Part shown: positions 26,310 through 33,833 of the stretch, piece after piece
Position numbering within the stretch: the stretch's first letter is position 1
Layout of the letters: every line of letters begins with the position of its first letter
Origin: an uncultured Macellibacteroides sp.
Lineage (GTDB): Bacteria > Bacteroidota > Bacteroidia > Bacteroidales > Tannerellaceae
DNA length: 64,000 nt
Direction of reading: 5' to 3'
NCBI RefSeq assembly: GCF_963667135.1
Contig: NZ_OY762974.1
Location: forward strand, 3,472,001 to 3,536,000
Notes under the pieces: generated by a model
What the model was told of the DNA's origin: nothing
Databases searched by the model: none
The model's input: only the letters and a program-made list of their open reading frames with translations
Made by a program: the position numbers and the translations under genes

Positions 26310-27647
26310 TTAATAGTCGCTCAGGCGAGTCATGTTTGAATTGTAGCGGAAGCGAGCCATCCCCGTGGTACCGTTTCGGTTCTTTATTATCGAAATAAAA
26401 CCAATACCCGCCAGCGATTCGCCGTTAACATCCTTCACCTTGCCTTGCGTTTCGGGACGGTTTATAACCATCACGATATCCGCCGCCTCCTCCAACACAC
26501 CCGAGTCGCGCAAGTCGGTCATTTTGGGCTTTGGGTCGTCCGTGCGCTTCTCTATCTCGCGGTTAAGCTGCGAAAGCAACAAAATGGGAATATTCTCCTC
26601 TACAGCAAGATTCTTGATACGTTTTATGGTATTACCCAACACCGTGGCATGGTTGCTTTTGTTGCCTTCTTCTTCCACTTCCATCTGATGCAGGTAGTCA
26701 ATCACCACAAAATCGCACTGGTTGCGGTTGCGGGCCAGCTTAACCTTGGCGCGAATATCCTCCACCCGGGCCGAAGAGATGAAGTCGATGTACAAAGGCA
26801 ACTCCTTCAGCTTGCTCTCGTTCAGACTTTTTACCGCCTCAATCTCTGCAATGGTAAGGCCATGCTGACGCAGATTAGCGGCCGACACCTCGGTAAGCGA
26901 TAGCAAGATACGCCCGTACAACTGCTCAAGACTCATTTCGAGGGTGATAAAATAGACCGGATGCCCCGTCCGGGCCACATTCAGGGCGATAAAAAGAGCA
27001 AGAGCCGATTTACCTTGTCCAGGTCGGGCGCCGATACAAGGCACCTCGCCGGGAAGCAAACCCCCGATAACCTGATCCAACCCCTTTAGCCCCGTAGAAA
27101 AGCCCACCGCGTCGATACCCTGTTCCTGCATTTGCTTGTGCTTGGCAATCACCTCGTCGCCAATCTGCGAAACCTGGCGGACGGTCGAGTTATCCACACC
27201 CACCTCGGAAATCTGCTGCAACTTTTTGGCCCCATCGTTCAGTAATTGCGGTATCGGAATATTGAATTGCCCGCACTTGGCCTGCAATTCCACCGTAAGC
27301 ATGTACAGCTTGCGCCGCTGATAATTTTCAATGACATGATCTGCATACATACTTGCATTGCTACCATCCAGCACCGAAGCGAACCCCTCCCTTACGGCAT
27401 CGATACCATTAATTTCGTTGAAATACTCCGGATCCATGCGCCGCATCTCTTCCTCCAGCAAGGTAAAATCCATGGCGATACCGTTGTTGTAAAGGTTAGT
27501 CACCGCATTGTACACAAACCCATTGGCCTTGCTGCCAAAATGCTCGCCCTTAAGCCGTGGATACACGTCGCCCATGTCCACCTGTCCCGTAAGAAGGGCA
27601 CATAAAATAGATAATTCCTGTTTAATTTCCAGTGTTTGATTCTTCAT
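26310..27647 (-). CDS. DnaB-like replicative helicase
   Basis: 445 residues. The N-terminal DnaB domain (about 1-110) is followed by a RecA-type motor: Walker A GARPGQGKSALA, motif H1a region HPVYFITLEMS, Walker B CDFVVIDYLHQ, and LRDSGVLEEAADIVMVINRP. It lies 32-62 bases upstream of the primase gene depending on the primase start. Because it travels with its own primase and a DNA-binding protein, it is an element-borne or accessory copy rather than the housekeeping dnaB, which is usually longer. No integrase or relaxase is visible in the window. Confidence 0.93.
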   Translation of the reverse strand: MKNQTLEIKQELSILCALLTGQVDMGDVYPRLKGEHFGSKANGFVYNAVTNLYNNGIAMDFTLLEEEMRRMDPEYFNEINGIDAVREGFASVLDGSNASMYADHVIENYQRRKLYMLTVELQAKCGQFNIPIPQLLNDGAKKLQQISEVGVDNSTVRQVSQIGDEVIAKHKQMQEQGIDAVGFSTGLKGLDQVIGGLLPGEVPCIGARPGQGKSALALFIALNVARTGHPVYFITLEMSLEQLYGRILLSLTEVSAANLRQHGLTIAEIEAVKSLNESKLKELPLYIDFISSARVEDIRAKVKLARNRNQCDFVVIDYLHQMEVEEEGNKSNHATVLGNTIKRIKNLAVEENIPILLLSQLNREIEKRTDDPKPKMTDLRDSGVLEEAADIVMVINRPETQGKVKDVNGESLAGIGFISIIKNRNGTTGMARFRYNSNMTRLSDY

Positions 27648-27696
27648 GATAATTTAATTTTTTGTTAGAAGTTGATTGTGATACGCCCCAAAACCG

Positions 27697-28158
27697 TTAC
27701 CCGTTGCCGGCTTCCCGAAACATTTCCTCCATATTGATGTTTGCCACATCGTCCGCTTGTTTAGGCGCCTTGGGGGCAGACACTTCCCTAAGCTTAGCAC
27801 CAATCAGCTTATCGTAAGCAATCAAAGTGATGCGCGTGCCATATCTGAGACGCTCCACCTGGATTACATTCTCCTCTTTCAGGTCCTTAAAGTACCGATC
27901 CCAATCCCTTGAGTTAATTTTCAGCTCGATAACAAGGTCTTTGTGATTGGTAATAAGCTGCCCCCGCATGCAAGGGTAGGCGGACTCCTTTATTACTACG
28001 ATCCCCTGCTTAAAGTAAGCATCACGAAAAAAGATAAACAAAGCCTTTGCAATGGTCCGGATCTGTTTTTCCGGATGATCCAGGTTTTCGATCACTGCTC
28101 TTGGGAACGAACAATAGCCGCCCTTGATCAGATTTTCCATTGAATAAAATTTTGACAT
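27697..28158 (-). CDS. Probable DNA-binding replication accessory protein
   Basis: About 153 residues from the start MSKFYSMENL at 28158; the longer frame to 28299 adds an unlikely Pro-rich N-terminus. The body is predicted mixed alpha/beta with a winged-helix look (SRDWDRYFKDLKEENVIQVE and YGTRITLIAYDKLIG), and a charged tail follows. First gene of the operon with DnaB and primase, 49 bases ahead. Probably a replisome organiser or initiator; no specific family is recognised. Confidence 0.6.
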   Translation of the reverse strand: MSKFYSMENLIKGGYCSFPRAVIENLDHPEKQIRTIAKALFIFFRDAYFKQGIVVIKESAYPCMRGQLITNHKDLVIELKINSRDWDRYFKDLKEENVIQVERLRYGTRITLIAYDKLIGAKLREVSAPKAPKQADDVANINMEEMFREAGNG

Positions 28159-28530
28159 AACGAAAGTTTTAAAATGGTTAACACCCCCTTTTATCAAATT
28201 TGCGGCACACTTTGCGGTAACTTTTCCCTGAAAACAAGCGGGTTTTGAGGGGGTGTTTGGCGGAACTTGTGGCGGAACGTATCTTAATATAGTATACATA
28301 CTTTTAATACTCTATTTAATTTTTCCAGTTTGAAGACCAATCAACTGATTGGCCGGGAGCAAAAAATGGTTAACATAACGGGAACATAGTACGACCTCCC
28401 GTTTTGGTCTTTGTGTAAGCCGGCTCCGTTACCGAAGCCGGCTTGTGTGCTTTTCAAGTTGTGGTCGTAAAAAGATTGCTTTTTGTGATCACCGGGACAA
28501 AAGTAAAAAGGATTAATTTGGCCTCTCAAA
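28159..28530 (-). promoter_or_regulatory. Promoter and long structured leader of the replication operon
   Basis: Reverse strand: TTTG (28527-28530), 21 bases, TACTTTTG (28498-28505), giving a start near 28491 and a leader of about 330 bases. The leader holds AAGCCGGCT...AGCCGGCTT (about 28426-28454), AACGGGA...TCCCGTT (about 28377-28404) and CCAATCA-AC-TGATTGG. No gene is seen here. Confidence 0.55.
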
Positions 28531-28652
28531 ACAGATGGGTTGCCCTTTTGCTTATAAATGATTGAAAAAGAACTATATAATCAAAAAGATTGGACCAACA
28601 AAATTTGTTAACACATGTATTAAAAGATAAAATATTTATTGGTTAACCCAGT

Positions 28653-29159
28653 TTAGTATTTGAGATTATGAGCCTTAATTATTTCATTTATAGACTCTAT
28701 CAGATCTTTGGCGCATTCGTCAGTCATACAATCCATCATCTTTTCCAACTTTTTTTTGCCCTCCGGAAACATGAAAAAGATGGAGCAGTTGTTAGCGATT
28801 GATTTTGAGGAATATGACTCAAAACTTTGGAGTTTGGAACAGGCAGCAATAATCAATCCCATGGTTTCGTGATGCTTTGAAATTTCAAGTATTAAGGCTT
28901 TCTCTTTATCCTTGTGTTGCATAATTTTGTATTTATTTAGTCGGCCTTCGTAGTGTTTTAAGCAATTACGAATAAAACGGCCCCATAAGTCTGTTTGCGC
29001 TTCCTGCGGATCAAACAAAAGCTTTTCAATGGCGTAAATTATTTCCATTTCATCTTTACGACCTTTTATCGCCAGATGAAATTTTTTAAAAGAGGGCTTT
29101 CCCGGGCCCGTATGCTTAAGAACTATCTCTTTTTGTTTTTGTAAAATAAACAAAGTCAT
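28653..29159 (-). CDS. Hypothetical helical protein
   Basis: 168 residues, mostly predicted alpha-helical and charged (KGRKDEMEIIYAIEKLLFD, FPEGKKKLEKMMDCM). No signal peptide or membrane segment and no recognised domain. It sits alone between the replication operon and the DUF4248 gene, with a palindrome-rich 310-bp region upstream. Helix pattern and codon use support a real gene; function unknown. Confidence 0.6.
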   Translation of the reverse strand: MTLFILQKQKEIVLKHTGPGKPSFKKFHLAIKGRKDEMEIIYAIEKLLFDPQEAQTDLWGRFIRNCLKHYEGRLNKYKIMQHKDKEKALILEISKHHETMGLIIAACSKLQSFESYSSKSIANNCSIFFMFPEGKKKLEKMMDCMTDECAKDLIESINEIIKAHNLKY

Positions 29160-29201
29160 TTTAATAGTGTATTTATGTCTTTATCAGACAAGTTAGTTTC
29201 G

Positions 29202-29382
29202 TGTAACAGATTGCTGTTACATGAATTCATAGTTTTGTTTTATGTTATAAGCGTTATAGAATCAGGGAAGTTCATTGGTAATTGGTTTGAAAACGGGGTA
29301 AAAATACAGTTACATTTAGACAAAAATGTAACCACTTTTTGGTCGAAATGTCTTGCATTTCGTTCAAAAAGTACCTGTATTT
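29202..29382. promoter_or_regulatory. Cluster of nested palindromes
   Basis: TGTAACAG-ATTG-CTGTTACA (29202-29221). TTACATTT...AAATGTAA (29310-29331). A 17-bp arm pair with two mismatches, beginning ACTTTTTG (29334-29350) and ending CAAAAAGT (29356-29372). Outer arms AAATACAG (29302-29309) and CTGTATTT (29375-29382). The short reading frames on both strands here look accidental, so I see no gene in 29160-29469. Confidence 0.65.
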
Positions 29383-29469
29383 CTAAAATGTTCAAACCTC
29401 TTCCTGATCTGTTTCCGCTTTTGCCGGAGTAACAGGGAAAAGCCGGAGGCCCCCTTAGTGGGGGGAGAC

Positions 29470-29694
29470 TCATGGTTCGCCCAGGTAGCTTACAATAATT
29501 CTAACCTGCATGGACGTGAGCCTTCGGTTTCCCTTTACCCAACCATCCTGGGCAAGCGCTTCACTGAGTTGGGGATGGTTCTTAATCCACCGTAACAACT
29601 GTTTGTTTTGTGCCGAACTGCTTAAAGAAGGCGAATAAAGTTGCGCCAGTTCGTTCCATCCGTACGGATGAATGGGTATAGTATAGCTGGTCAT
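29470..29694 (-). CDS. DUF4248-family protein
   Basis: 74 residues. It matches the Bacteroidales DUF4248 pattern: a YGWNELAQLYSP start, QLLRWIKNHPQL in the middle and LTSMQVRIIVSYLGEP at the end, with the look of a small helix-turn-helix DNA-binding protein. In Bacteroidales genomes it typically sits beside an HU-like gene and a peptidoglycan hydrolase, as here, divergently from the HU gene. Function not established. Nothing else is seen in 29695-29968, which is very AT-rich and then GC-rich. Confidence 0.8.
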   Translation of the reverse strand: MTSYTIPIHPYGWNELAQLYSPSLSSSAQNKQLLRWIKNHPQLSEALAQDGWVKGNRRLTSMQVRIIVSYLGEP

Positions 29695-29968
29695 AAGGCT
29701 ATGGTTGCTTTTTTAAGGTTTCTGTAATTTGATCTAATAAATGTGTGTTTCATGGAATAAAACAGTTATATAATAGTGTTTTTATATTCATTTAAATAAT
29801 AATCAAATATACTATATTACTTTTTAATAAACAAACATTTAGGCAATAAAATAACTTTATAGTGTAAAATAGTAACCATTTTAAGACACTATCGGGAAAT
29901 ATCACGCCTTATCGCGCCCATTCGGGACACAGCCGGACATAGCGGGCAAGGAGGGGGTGGGGAGGTTG

Positions 29969-29992
29969 TACTTTTGCATTGTTACGTAACAA
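29969..29992 (+). promoter_or_regulatory. HU-gene promoter with overlapping palindrome
   Basis: The -7 box TACTTTTG (29969-29976) is followed by a perfect 14-base palindrome TTGTTACGTAACAA (29979-29992) at the likely transcription start. This suggests repression at that site, perhaps by the HU-like or DUF4248 protein. The position rules out a start at 29974. Confidence 0.65.
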
Positions 29993-30027
29993 AAGCAACT
30001 TTTACAAACTCTTTAAAACAAAAATGT

Positions 30028-30465
30028 ATGGCTTTATCTTATTCTTTAGTTAAGCGTAGAAACATGGAGAAAGATGCTCCTGTGGGAAGTAAACTGGTGT
30101 ATGGTTCAACCAGAGCAACATCGCGAATGGATTTTAACAAACTGTGTGATGCAGTGGCGGCACACAGTACGGCTTCACGCGGAGATGTGATGTTGGTATT
30201 GGAAGGGTTGATCTATGTGTTAACCACTAATCTTCAGCAATCCAGTGTTGTAGAGATGGGTAACTTCGGAAGTTTCCGCATGGTGGCTGGCTCTCGTGGA
30301 GTCGAAACGGAAGAGGAGTTCTCGACCTCACTTTTTAAGAAACCGCGTATCGTTTTTAGACCGGGTATTTTGTTGCGCGATGTAACCAACAACGCAAAGT
30401 TTGAAAAACTGCAGACCGTTACCGTTACGGTAACCGAGGTGTGCGACAAGGAACACTTAGTATAA
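30028..30465 (+). CDS. HU-like DNA-binding protein
   Basis: About 145 residues from MALSYSLVKRRN. It follows the Bacteroidales HU-like family: an N-terminal YSLVKRRNM stretch, MDFNKLCDAVAAHSTASRGD helices, LEGLIYVLTTNL, and VVEMGNFGSFRM as the start of the beta arm. A C-terminal extension after residue about 120 is Thr/Val-rich (TVTVTVTEV). It should bend or coat DNA as a dimer. Transcribed with the glucosaminidase gene unless the hairpin between them stops it. Confidence 0.88.
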   Translation: MALSYSLVKRRNMEKDAPVGSKLVYGSTRATSRMDFNKLCDAVAAHSTASRGDVMLVLEGLIYVLTTNLQQSSVVEMGNFGSFRMVAGSRGVETEEEFSTSLFKKPRIVFRPGILLRDVTNNAKFEKLQTVTVTVTEVCDKEHLV

Positions 30466-30478
30466 GCAACTCCTTCAC

Positions 30479-30513
30479 ATTGAGCCCTGGTGTATTGTGC
30501 TCCGGGGCTCAAT
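30479..30513 (+). terminator. Hairpin after the HU-like gene
   Basis: ATTGAGCCC (30479-30487) pairs perfectly with GGGCTCAAT (30505-30513). The tail is CTTACTT, only moderately T-rich, so it may be a weak terminator. Confidence 0.55.
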
Positions 30514-30557
30514 CTTACTTGTAGGTAAATTGGATTAATCAACGCAATATAGTTTTT

Positions 30558-31028
30558 ATGATAAAAGAAATATTTGTACAAACATACTACCCCACGGTAA
30601 AGGAAGCCGGTCAGAAGTTCAAAATCAACCCCTTGGTTCTGCTGGCTCAAATAGCCATCGAGACTGGTTGGGGTGAGTCCCGGCTTTGCACGGAGTATAA
30701 CAATTTCGGCGGACTAACCGGTTTTGGCAAGCCTACCGATTACTGGCCGGGCACTAAGATACAACTTAGCGAAAAGAGCCTGACGTTCCGCAGTTACCCC
30801 GATGCCCGAAGCGGTATATTCGACATGGCCCGCCTGCTTCGTTCGTGTTATGCTTCGGCCTGCAACGTGAGTATGTTACCTGCTGCCTATGCGCAGGAGA
30901 TAGCTTACAGCAAGTATATCAGCGAAGTAAATGGCGATAACCGGGACAATTACAAGCAGTTGCTTGTTAAGATATCGGCCGATTTGGCTCGGCTGATAAT
31001 CTTGCAGTTTACCCGGCGAGCCAGTTAG
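30558..31028 (+). CDS. Glucosaminidase-domain protein (FlgJ-like peptidoglycan hydrolase)
   Basis: 156 residues, essentially one glucosaminidase/muramidase domain. QIAIETGWGESRL has the catalytic Glu and is followed by YNNFGGLTGFG, the normal family arrangement; YPDARSGIFDMARLL follows. There is no signal peptide, as in phage-type and element-borne lysins. In the HU/DUF4248 neighbourhoods of Bacteroidales an amidase usually takes this place, so this looks like a functional substitute. Confidence 0.88.
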   Translation: MIKEIFVQTYYPTVKEAGQKFKINPLVLLAQIAIETGWGESRLCTEYNNFGGLTGFGKPTDYWPGTKIQLSEKSLTFRSYPDARSGIFDMARLLRSCYASACNVSMLPAAYAQEIAYSKYISEVNGDNRDNYKQLLVKISADLARLIILQFTRRAS

Positions 31029-31128
31029 GGTTGCTTGCTATCCTGCCCTGATTGCTTGCTTCCCAGTCAGGTTTGCATGCTTCCCTGCTTTGATTCTTGA
31101 AGCTGTTTCAACGGGGTTGGTCGTGCGG

Positions 31129-31588
31129 CACTTTTTTCTTGACAAAAAAGTACCCAAAAAGTCAAGGCTTACGCTGCAAGGGCTAAAAATACTCCGGTTT
31201 GCCGCGCGGAAAGAACTCGCTTCGCTCAAACAGCTTTCCGCTTCTCCGGCATCCCGAAGTATTTTTTTAACGCCCTCTCCGCTGATGCCAAGGTGTCGCT
31301 TCTCCGAAGCGATTAAGCGAGCAGGCTTTTATGTAAAACCTCCCCATTAATGGAGTAAGTAGGTCCTGTTGTAAAGCCTCACCCAAACGACTCGTTGGGG
31401 CAGAGGTAGGGCAAAGCAGGATTGGCCTCGTCGGAGCAAGCGTTAAGAAACTGCCTTCCGGAGGCGATTAAAACGGAAAGCTGTTTGAGCGCAGCGAGTT
31501 CTTTCCGTTCAGCCGTAGGGAGGTAGTTTTAGCTTGCGCAGGCGCCTGCCTTGACTTTTTGTTTCTTTTGCGTCAAGGCAAAAGAAAG
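31129..31588. repeat. 460-bp element with long imperfect inverted repeats
   Basis: The outer hairpins ACTTTTTT-CTTGAC-AAAAAAGT (left) and TTTCTTTTGC-GTCAAG-GCAAAAGAAA (right) have complementary loops. Inside them, CAAAAAGTCAAGGC (31155-31168) pairs with GCCTTGACTTTTTG (31548-31561), and a 34-base arm at 31207-31240 pairs with 31474-31507 with a single mismatch. The 34-base arms themselves begin CGGAAAG and end CTTTCCG. Short reading frames inside look accidental. This has the form of a non-coding mobile or structural element; I see no gene in 31029-31689. Confidence 0.75.
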
Positions 31589-31689
31589 TAAGAAGAAAAA
31601 TTAGAAGAAATGAGCAACTTCGAATCAAGGAAGAAAGTAAGAAGAAATGAGAAATTAATAAAACTATTAACAACAAAAAAAGAAAGAAA

Positions 31690-31992
31690 ATGAAACAAGT
31701 TAAACAGATTATCGAATTAATATTAGTTTTGGCAAGCTGCTTTTTTCGGAGCAAAAAACAGCAAAAAGGCAACCATAACCTTCCTGAAGATCCTTATCCT
31801 CCTGGCACTTGTAATGGAAGAAAAGGAGATTGCCCTTGCGGCCCTGGGTGTTCTTGTAACACTGAGCCAGCGCAACCCCCCGGACAATCCGGGGGCACAG
31901 CAGACAACTCCGCAAACGGAGCAGCCAACCTGTTAGGCTGGTGCCTTATCGCAGTAGCCGGAACCAGTTACCTCTATAAGTTACTGGTATAG
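31690..31992 (+). CDS. Possible small membrane or lipoprotein-like protein
   Basis: 100 residues. It has an N-terminal hydrophobic stretch ending in Cys (IIELILVLASC), a Cys/Gly/Pro-rich middle (GRKGDCPCGPGCSCN) and a C-terminal hydrophobic segment (LLGWCLIAVAGTSYLYKLLV). Small membrane proteins commonly follow HU/amidase pairs in Bacteroidales. However, another frame over 31750-31930 also reads as a hydrophobic protein (FLKILILLALV, then EIALAALGVLVTLSQRN), so a frameshift may divide one original gene. Low confidence in the exact product. Confidence 0.35.
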   Translation: MKQVKQIIELILVLASCFFRSKKQQKGNHNLPEDPYPPGTCNGRKGDCPCGPGCSCNTEPAQPPGQSGGTADNSANGAANLLGWCLIAVAGTSYLYKLLV

Positions 31993-32042
31993 TATTACCA
32001 TTCCCTTTGTATTGGGTGTGTTGTACAACCGCTTACCGTGTT

Positions 32043-32092
32043 TAAAGGTCTGTAATTATACGGAACCAGTTCCATAAAATTACAGACCTTTA
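32043..32092. terminator. Two-tier hairpin between convergent genes
   Basis: TAAAGGTCTGTAATT (32043-32057) pairs perfectly with 32078-32092, and inside the loop GGAAC-CA-GTTCC forms a second hairpin. It lies between the small ORF and the fucosidase 3' end, so it probably acts as a bidirectional terminator although the T run is short. Confidence 0.6.
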
Positions 32093-32098
32093 TGGCGT

Positions 32099-33166
32099 TT
32101 AACGTGAGGTGGAAGCTAAATTTAGTTTTTTAGCTAAGTCCATCAATAGTTGAACATCTTTCTCTCTTAGTTGTCCGTCTCTGTTTGGAGGTGTATTTAA
32201 GATCAAAATATTGTCTTGAGCAGTTGCCTTAACGTATAATTGCGCCAGTTCGTCGGTCGATTTATACATATTGTCTTCTGTGTGATAGAACCATTTCTGA
32301 CTGATGCAAACGGTCGACTCCCATGGCATGTAATACGTTTTTCCATTGTGAGTAAACAACTTGGGGTCGGGATTAGCCGGCAGGTAAGGGTCGCCTAACC
32401 GGAAGTCGCTCGGAAAATATCGGATAGGAAATCCCGCTTGCTGATTTTCAGGAAGAACAGGGTGTTGATCTGGATTACCGGGTAAACCGATGCTCCAGTT
32501 TATACCAATCTGACATTGAGGAGCCTTTGCCTTTATCGTGCTATATAGTTGTTGAACCGGCCAGCGTTGGTTGCTTTTTTCCCATCCGCCGTCGAACCAG
32601 AATTCAACCACCTTGGTGTGTTTTTGAACCATGTCGATCAATTCATTTAGCTGACCTATCATGTAGCTGTTGTAGGCTTTGTCAAGAGATTCGTCTTTTA
32701 CATCGGCGTTTTGTGTTCTGTCCCACAGCGAGTAATACAATCCAAGTCCAATTCCCTGGCGTTTGCACTCTTTTGCCACCTCTTCGACTACGTTTGTCTG
32801 ATTTCCCGAGTTGGCCACATCATATTCTGTGTACTTGCTGTCCCACAGGCAAAAGCCTTCGTGGTGTTTGGTTACAAGTATAATATACTTCATACCCGCT
32901 TTTTTTGCTGTTTCTACCCATTGCCGGGCGTCTATGCGGGTAGGATGATAAGAAGAAGCCGGCTTGGACCCATCTGTCCATTCTTCATTGTGGAAGGTGT
33001 TGATCCCGAAATGAATAAACATTCCGTATTTGCGCTTGATCTGATCCTTCTGATGTTTATTTGGCTTGTTTGAAGGAATTGGTTCAGTTTGGCCCTTTTG
33101 AGCATAGGTGCAAACAGCATGAAGCATAAGAAAAAATAAAATCGTACATAACCCTTGTGTTTTCAT
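32099..33166 (-). CDS. Alpha-L-fucosidase, glycoside hydrolase family 29
   Basis: 355 residues with a signal peptide ending at CTYAQ. The GH29 barrel is clear: YGMFIHFGINTFHNEEW at the start, VTKHHEGFCLWDS, and EFWFDGGWEK with the catalytic Asp nucleophile. The C-terminal beta-sandwich present in many GH29 enzymes is missing, and the protein ends soon after ILILNTPPNRDGQL, as in the short, substrate-selective Bacteroidota forms. It would release fucose from host or plant glycans in the periplasm. No SusC/D pair stands next to it. Confidence 0.93.
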   Translation of the reverse strand: MKTQGLCTILFFLMLHAVCTYAQKGQTEPIPSNKPNKHQKDQIKRKYGMFIHFGINTFHNEEWTDGSKPASSYHPTRIDARQWVETAKKAGMKYIILVTKHHEGFCLWDSKYTEYDVANSGNQTNVVEEVAKECKRQGIGLGLYYSLWDRTQNADVKDESLDKAYNSYMIGQLNELIDMVQKHTKVVEFWFDGGWEKSNQRWPVQQLYSTIKAKAPQCQIGINWSIGLPGNPDQHPVLPENQQAGFPIRYFPSDFRLGDPYLPANPDPKLFTHNGKTYYMPWESTVCISQKWFYHTEDNMYKSTDELAQLYVKATAQDNILILNTPPNRDGQLREKDVQLLMDLAKKLNLASTSR

Positions 33167-33293
33167 GATAATAACAATTAATTAAGCATTTTAAGTTAAG
33201 CAAAATTACAGTAAATACTTACAGTAATAAATGGACTATACGGTGAATATGATGGATTATTATACTATTACAAAAGAGATCTTAACGGTTTAT

Positions 33294-33344
33294 GCTTCCA
33301 GTTTTACCAGATAAAGCGTAACCCGGGTGTTGTTGCTTGGGGTA
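33294..33344. repeat. 51-bp perfect direct repeat, left copy
   Basis: Identical over 51 bases to 35162-35212, which is the 3' end of the beta-propeller gene. Here it is not attached to any intact gene. It marks the left edge of a 1.9-kb AT-rich cassette. The rest of 33167-33435 shows no gene. Confidence 0.92.
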
Positions 33345-33435
33345 ATATTCGTCTTTCTTTATTTTAAATGTACGTATAATATTATTTACTGATATCACAA
33401 TATAATCATTGTGCTATACAACATCGCCCGATTCT

Positions 33436-33535
33436 TTTGCTTTTACGCGGTAAGTCCTATCTTTGTAACTAGATATTACGCACTAATATCATCAAAATCC
33501 AAAGAAAGTCTGGCCCGCGAGAGTCGGACTTTTTT
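33436..33535 (+). promoter_or_regulatory. Promoter followed closely by a terminator (attenuator or small RNA)
   Basis: TTTG (33436-33439), 18 bases, TATCTTTG (33458-33465): transcription would start near 33472. Only about 30 bases later AAAGTCTG (33505-33512) pairs with CGGACTTT (33525-33532), followed by a T run. The product would be an RNA of about 65 bases, or an attenuated leader for the genes to the right. Confidence 0.5.
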
Positions 33536-33570
33536 ATTCGTAGTAAAAGGGCGATGTTATTAAACTTTCA

Positions 33571-33605
33571 ATCATTAATGGTCCCGATCGTGAGCCATTA
33601 ATGAT
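33571..33605. repeat. 11-bp inverted repeat in the cassette leader
   Basis: ATCATTAATGG (33571-33581) and CCATTAATGAT (33595-33605) with a 13-base loop. It lies between the attenuator-like hairpin and the repeat-peptide ORF. Confidence 0.6.
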
Positions 33606-33638
33606 ACTATAAATGGACCTATAAATGGGCCTGTAAAT

Positions 33639-33833
33639 ATGATTCAATTAGTTGATATGCAATGTGATGATGTTTTGATTGTCGATGGTGAATTAAATAA
33701 TGGCCCTATAAACGAACCTATAAACGAACCTATAAATGAACCTATAAATGAGCCATTAAATGAATATGAAATTTCATTGACTTCGTATTTGAAAGAGAGA
33801 CCGGGGCAAATTCAGAAGTTATCTTTGCCATAA
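33639..33833 (+). CDS. Small protein with PINE tetrapeptide repeats
   Basis: 64 residues. The middle is encoded by five tandem 12-base units (33705-33764, consensus CCTATAAAYGAA) giving repeated P-I-N-E. The frame stays open upstream through a related repeat (INGPINGPVN) back to 33594 but has no earlier ATG. Flanks are acidic (CDDVLIVDGELN) and mixed (SLTSYLKERPGQIQKL). It may be a real repeat peptide or just a repeat array that happens to be open. Family unknown. Confidence 0.35.
   Translation: MIQLVDMQCDDVLIVDGELNNGPINEPINEPINEPINEPLNEYEISLTSYLKERPGQIQKLSLP

Noticed and set aside
28341-28529. 62-codon minus-strand frame ahead of the replication operon
   Set aside because: Its ATG lies upstream of the predicted transcription start and the region is made of hairpins.
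29175-29473. Open frames on both strands between the 28.6-kb gene and the DUF4248 gene
   Set aside because: They overlap each other and are explained by the palindromes; neither has a ribosome-binding site or a recognisable product.
31090-31350. 86-codon open frame inside the inverted-repeat element
   Set aside because: Its sequence follows the repeat arms, the composition is not protein-like, and an equivalent frame on the other arm is not kept.
33345-33479. Minus-strand frame resembling a protein (YKDRTYRVKAKESGDVV, stop, HNDYIVISVNN) running into the left 51-bp repeat
   Set aside because: It contains an in-frame stop, has no start, overlaps a plausible plus-strand promoter, and does not match the propeller protein upstream of the shared repeat. 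It could be a decayed gene but the evidence is too thin.
33571-33605. Invertible promoter of the Bacteroides phase-variation type
   Set aside because: The 11-bp arms enclose only 13 bases with no promoter between them, and no invertase gene is near.
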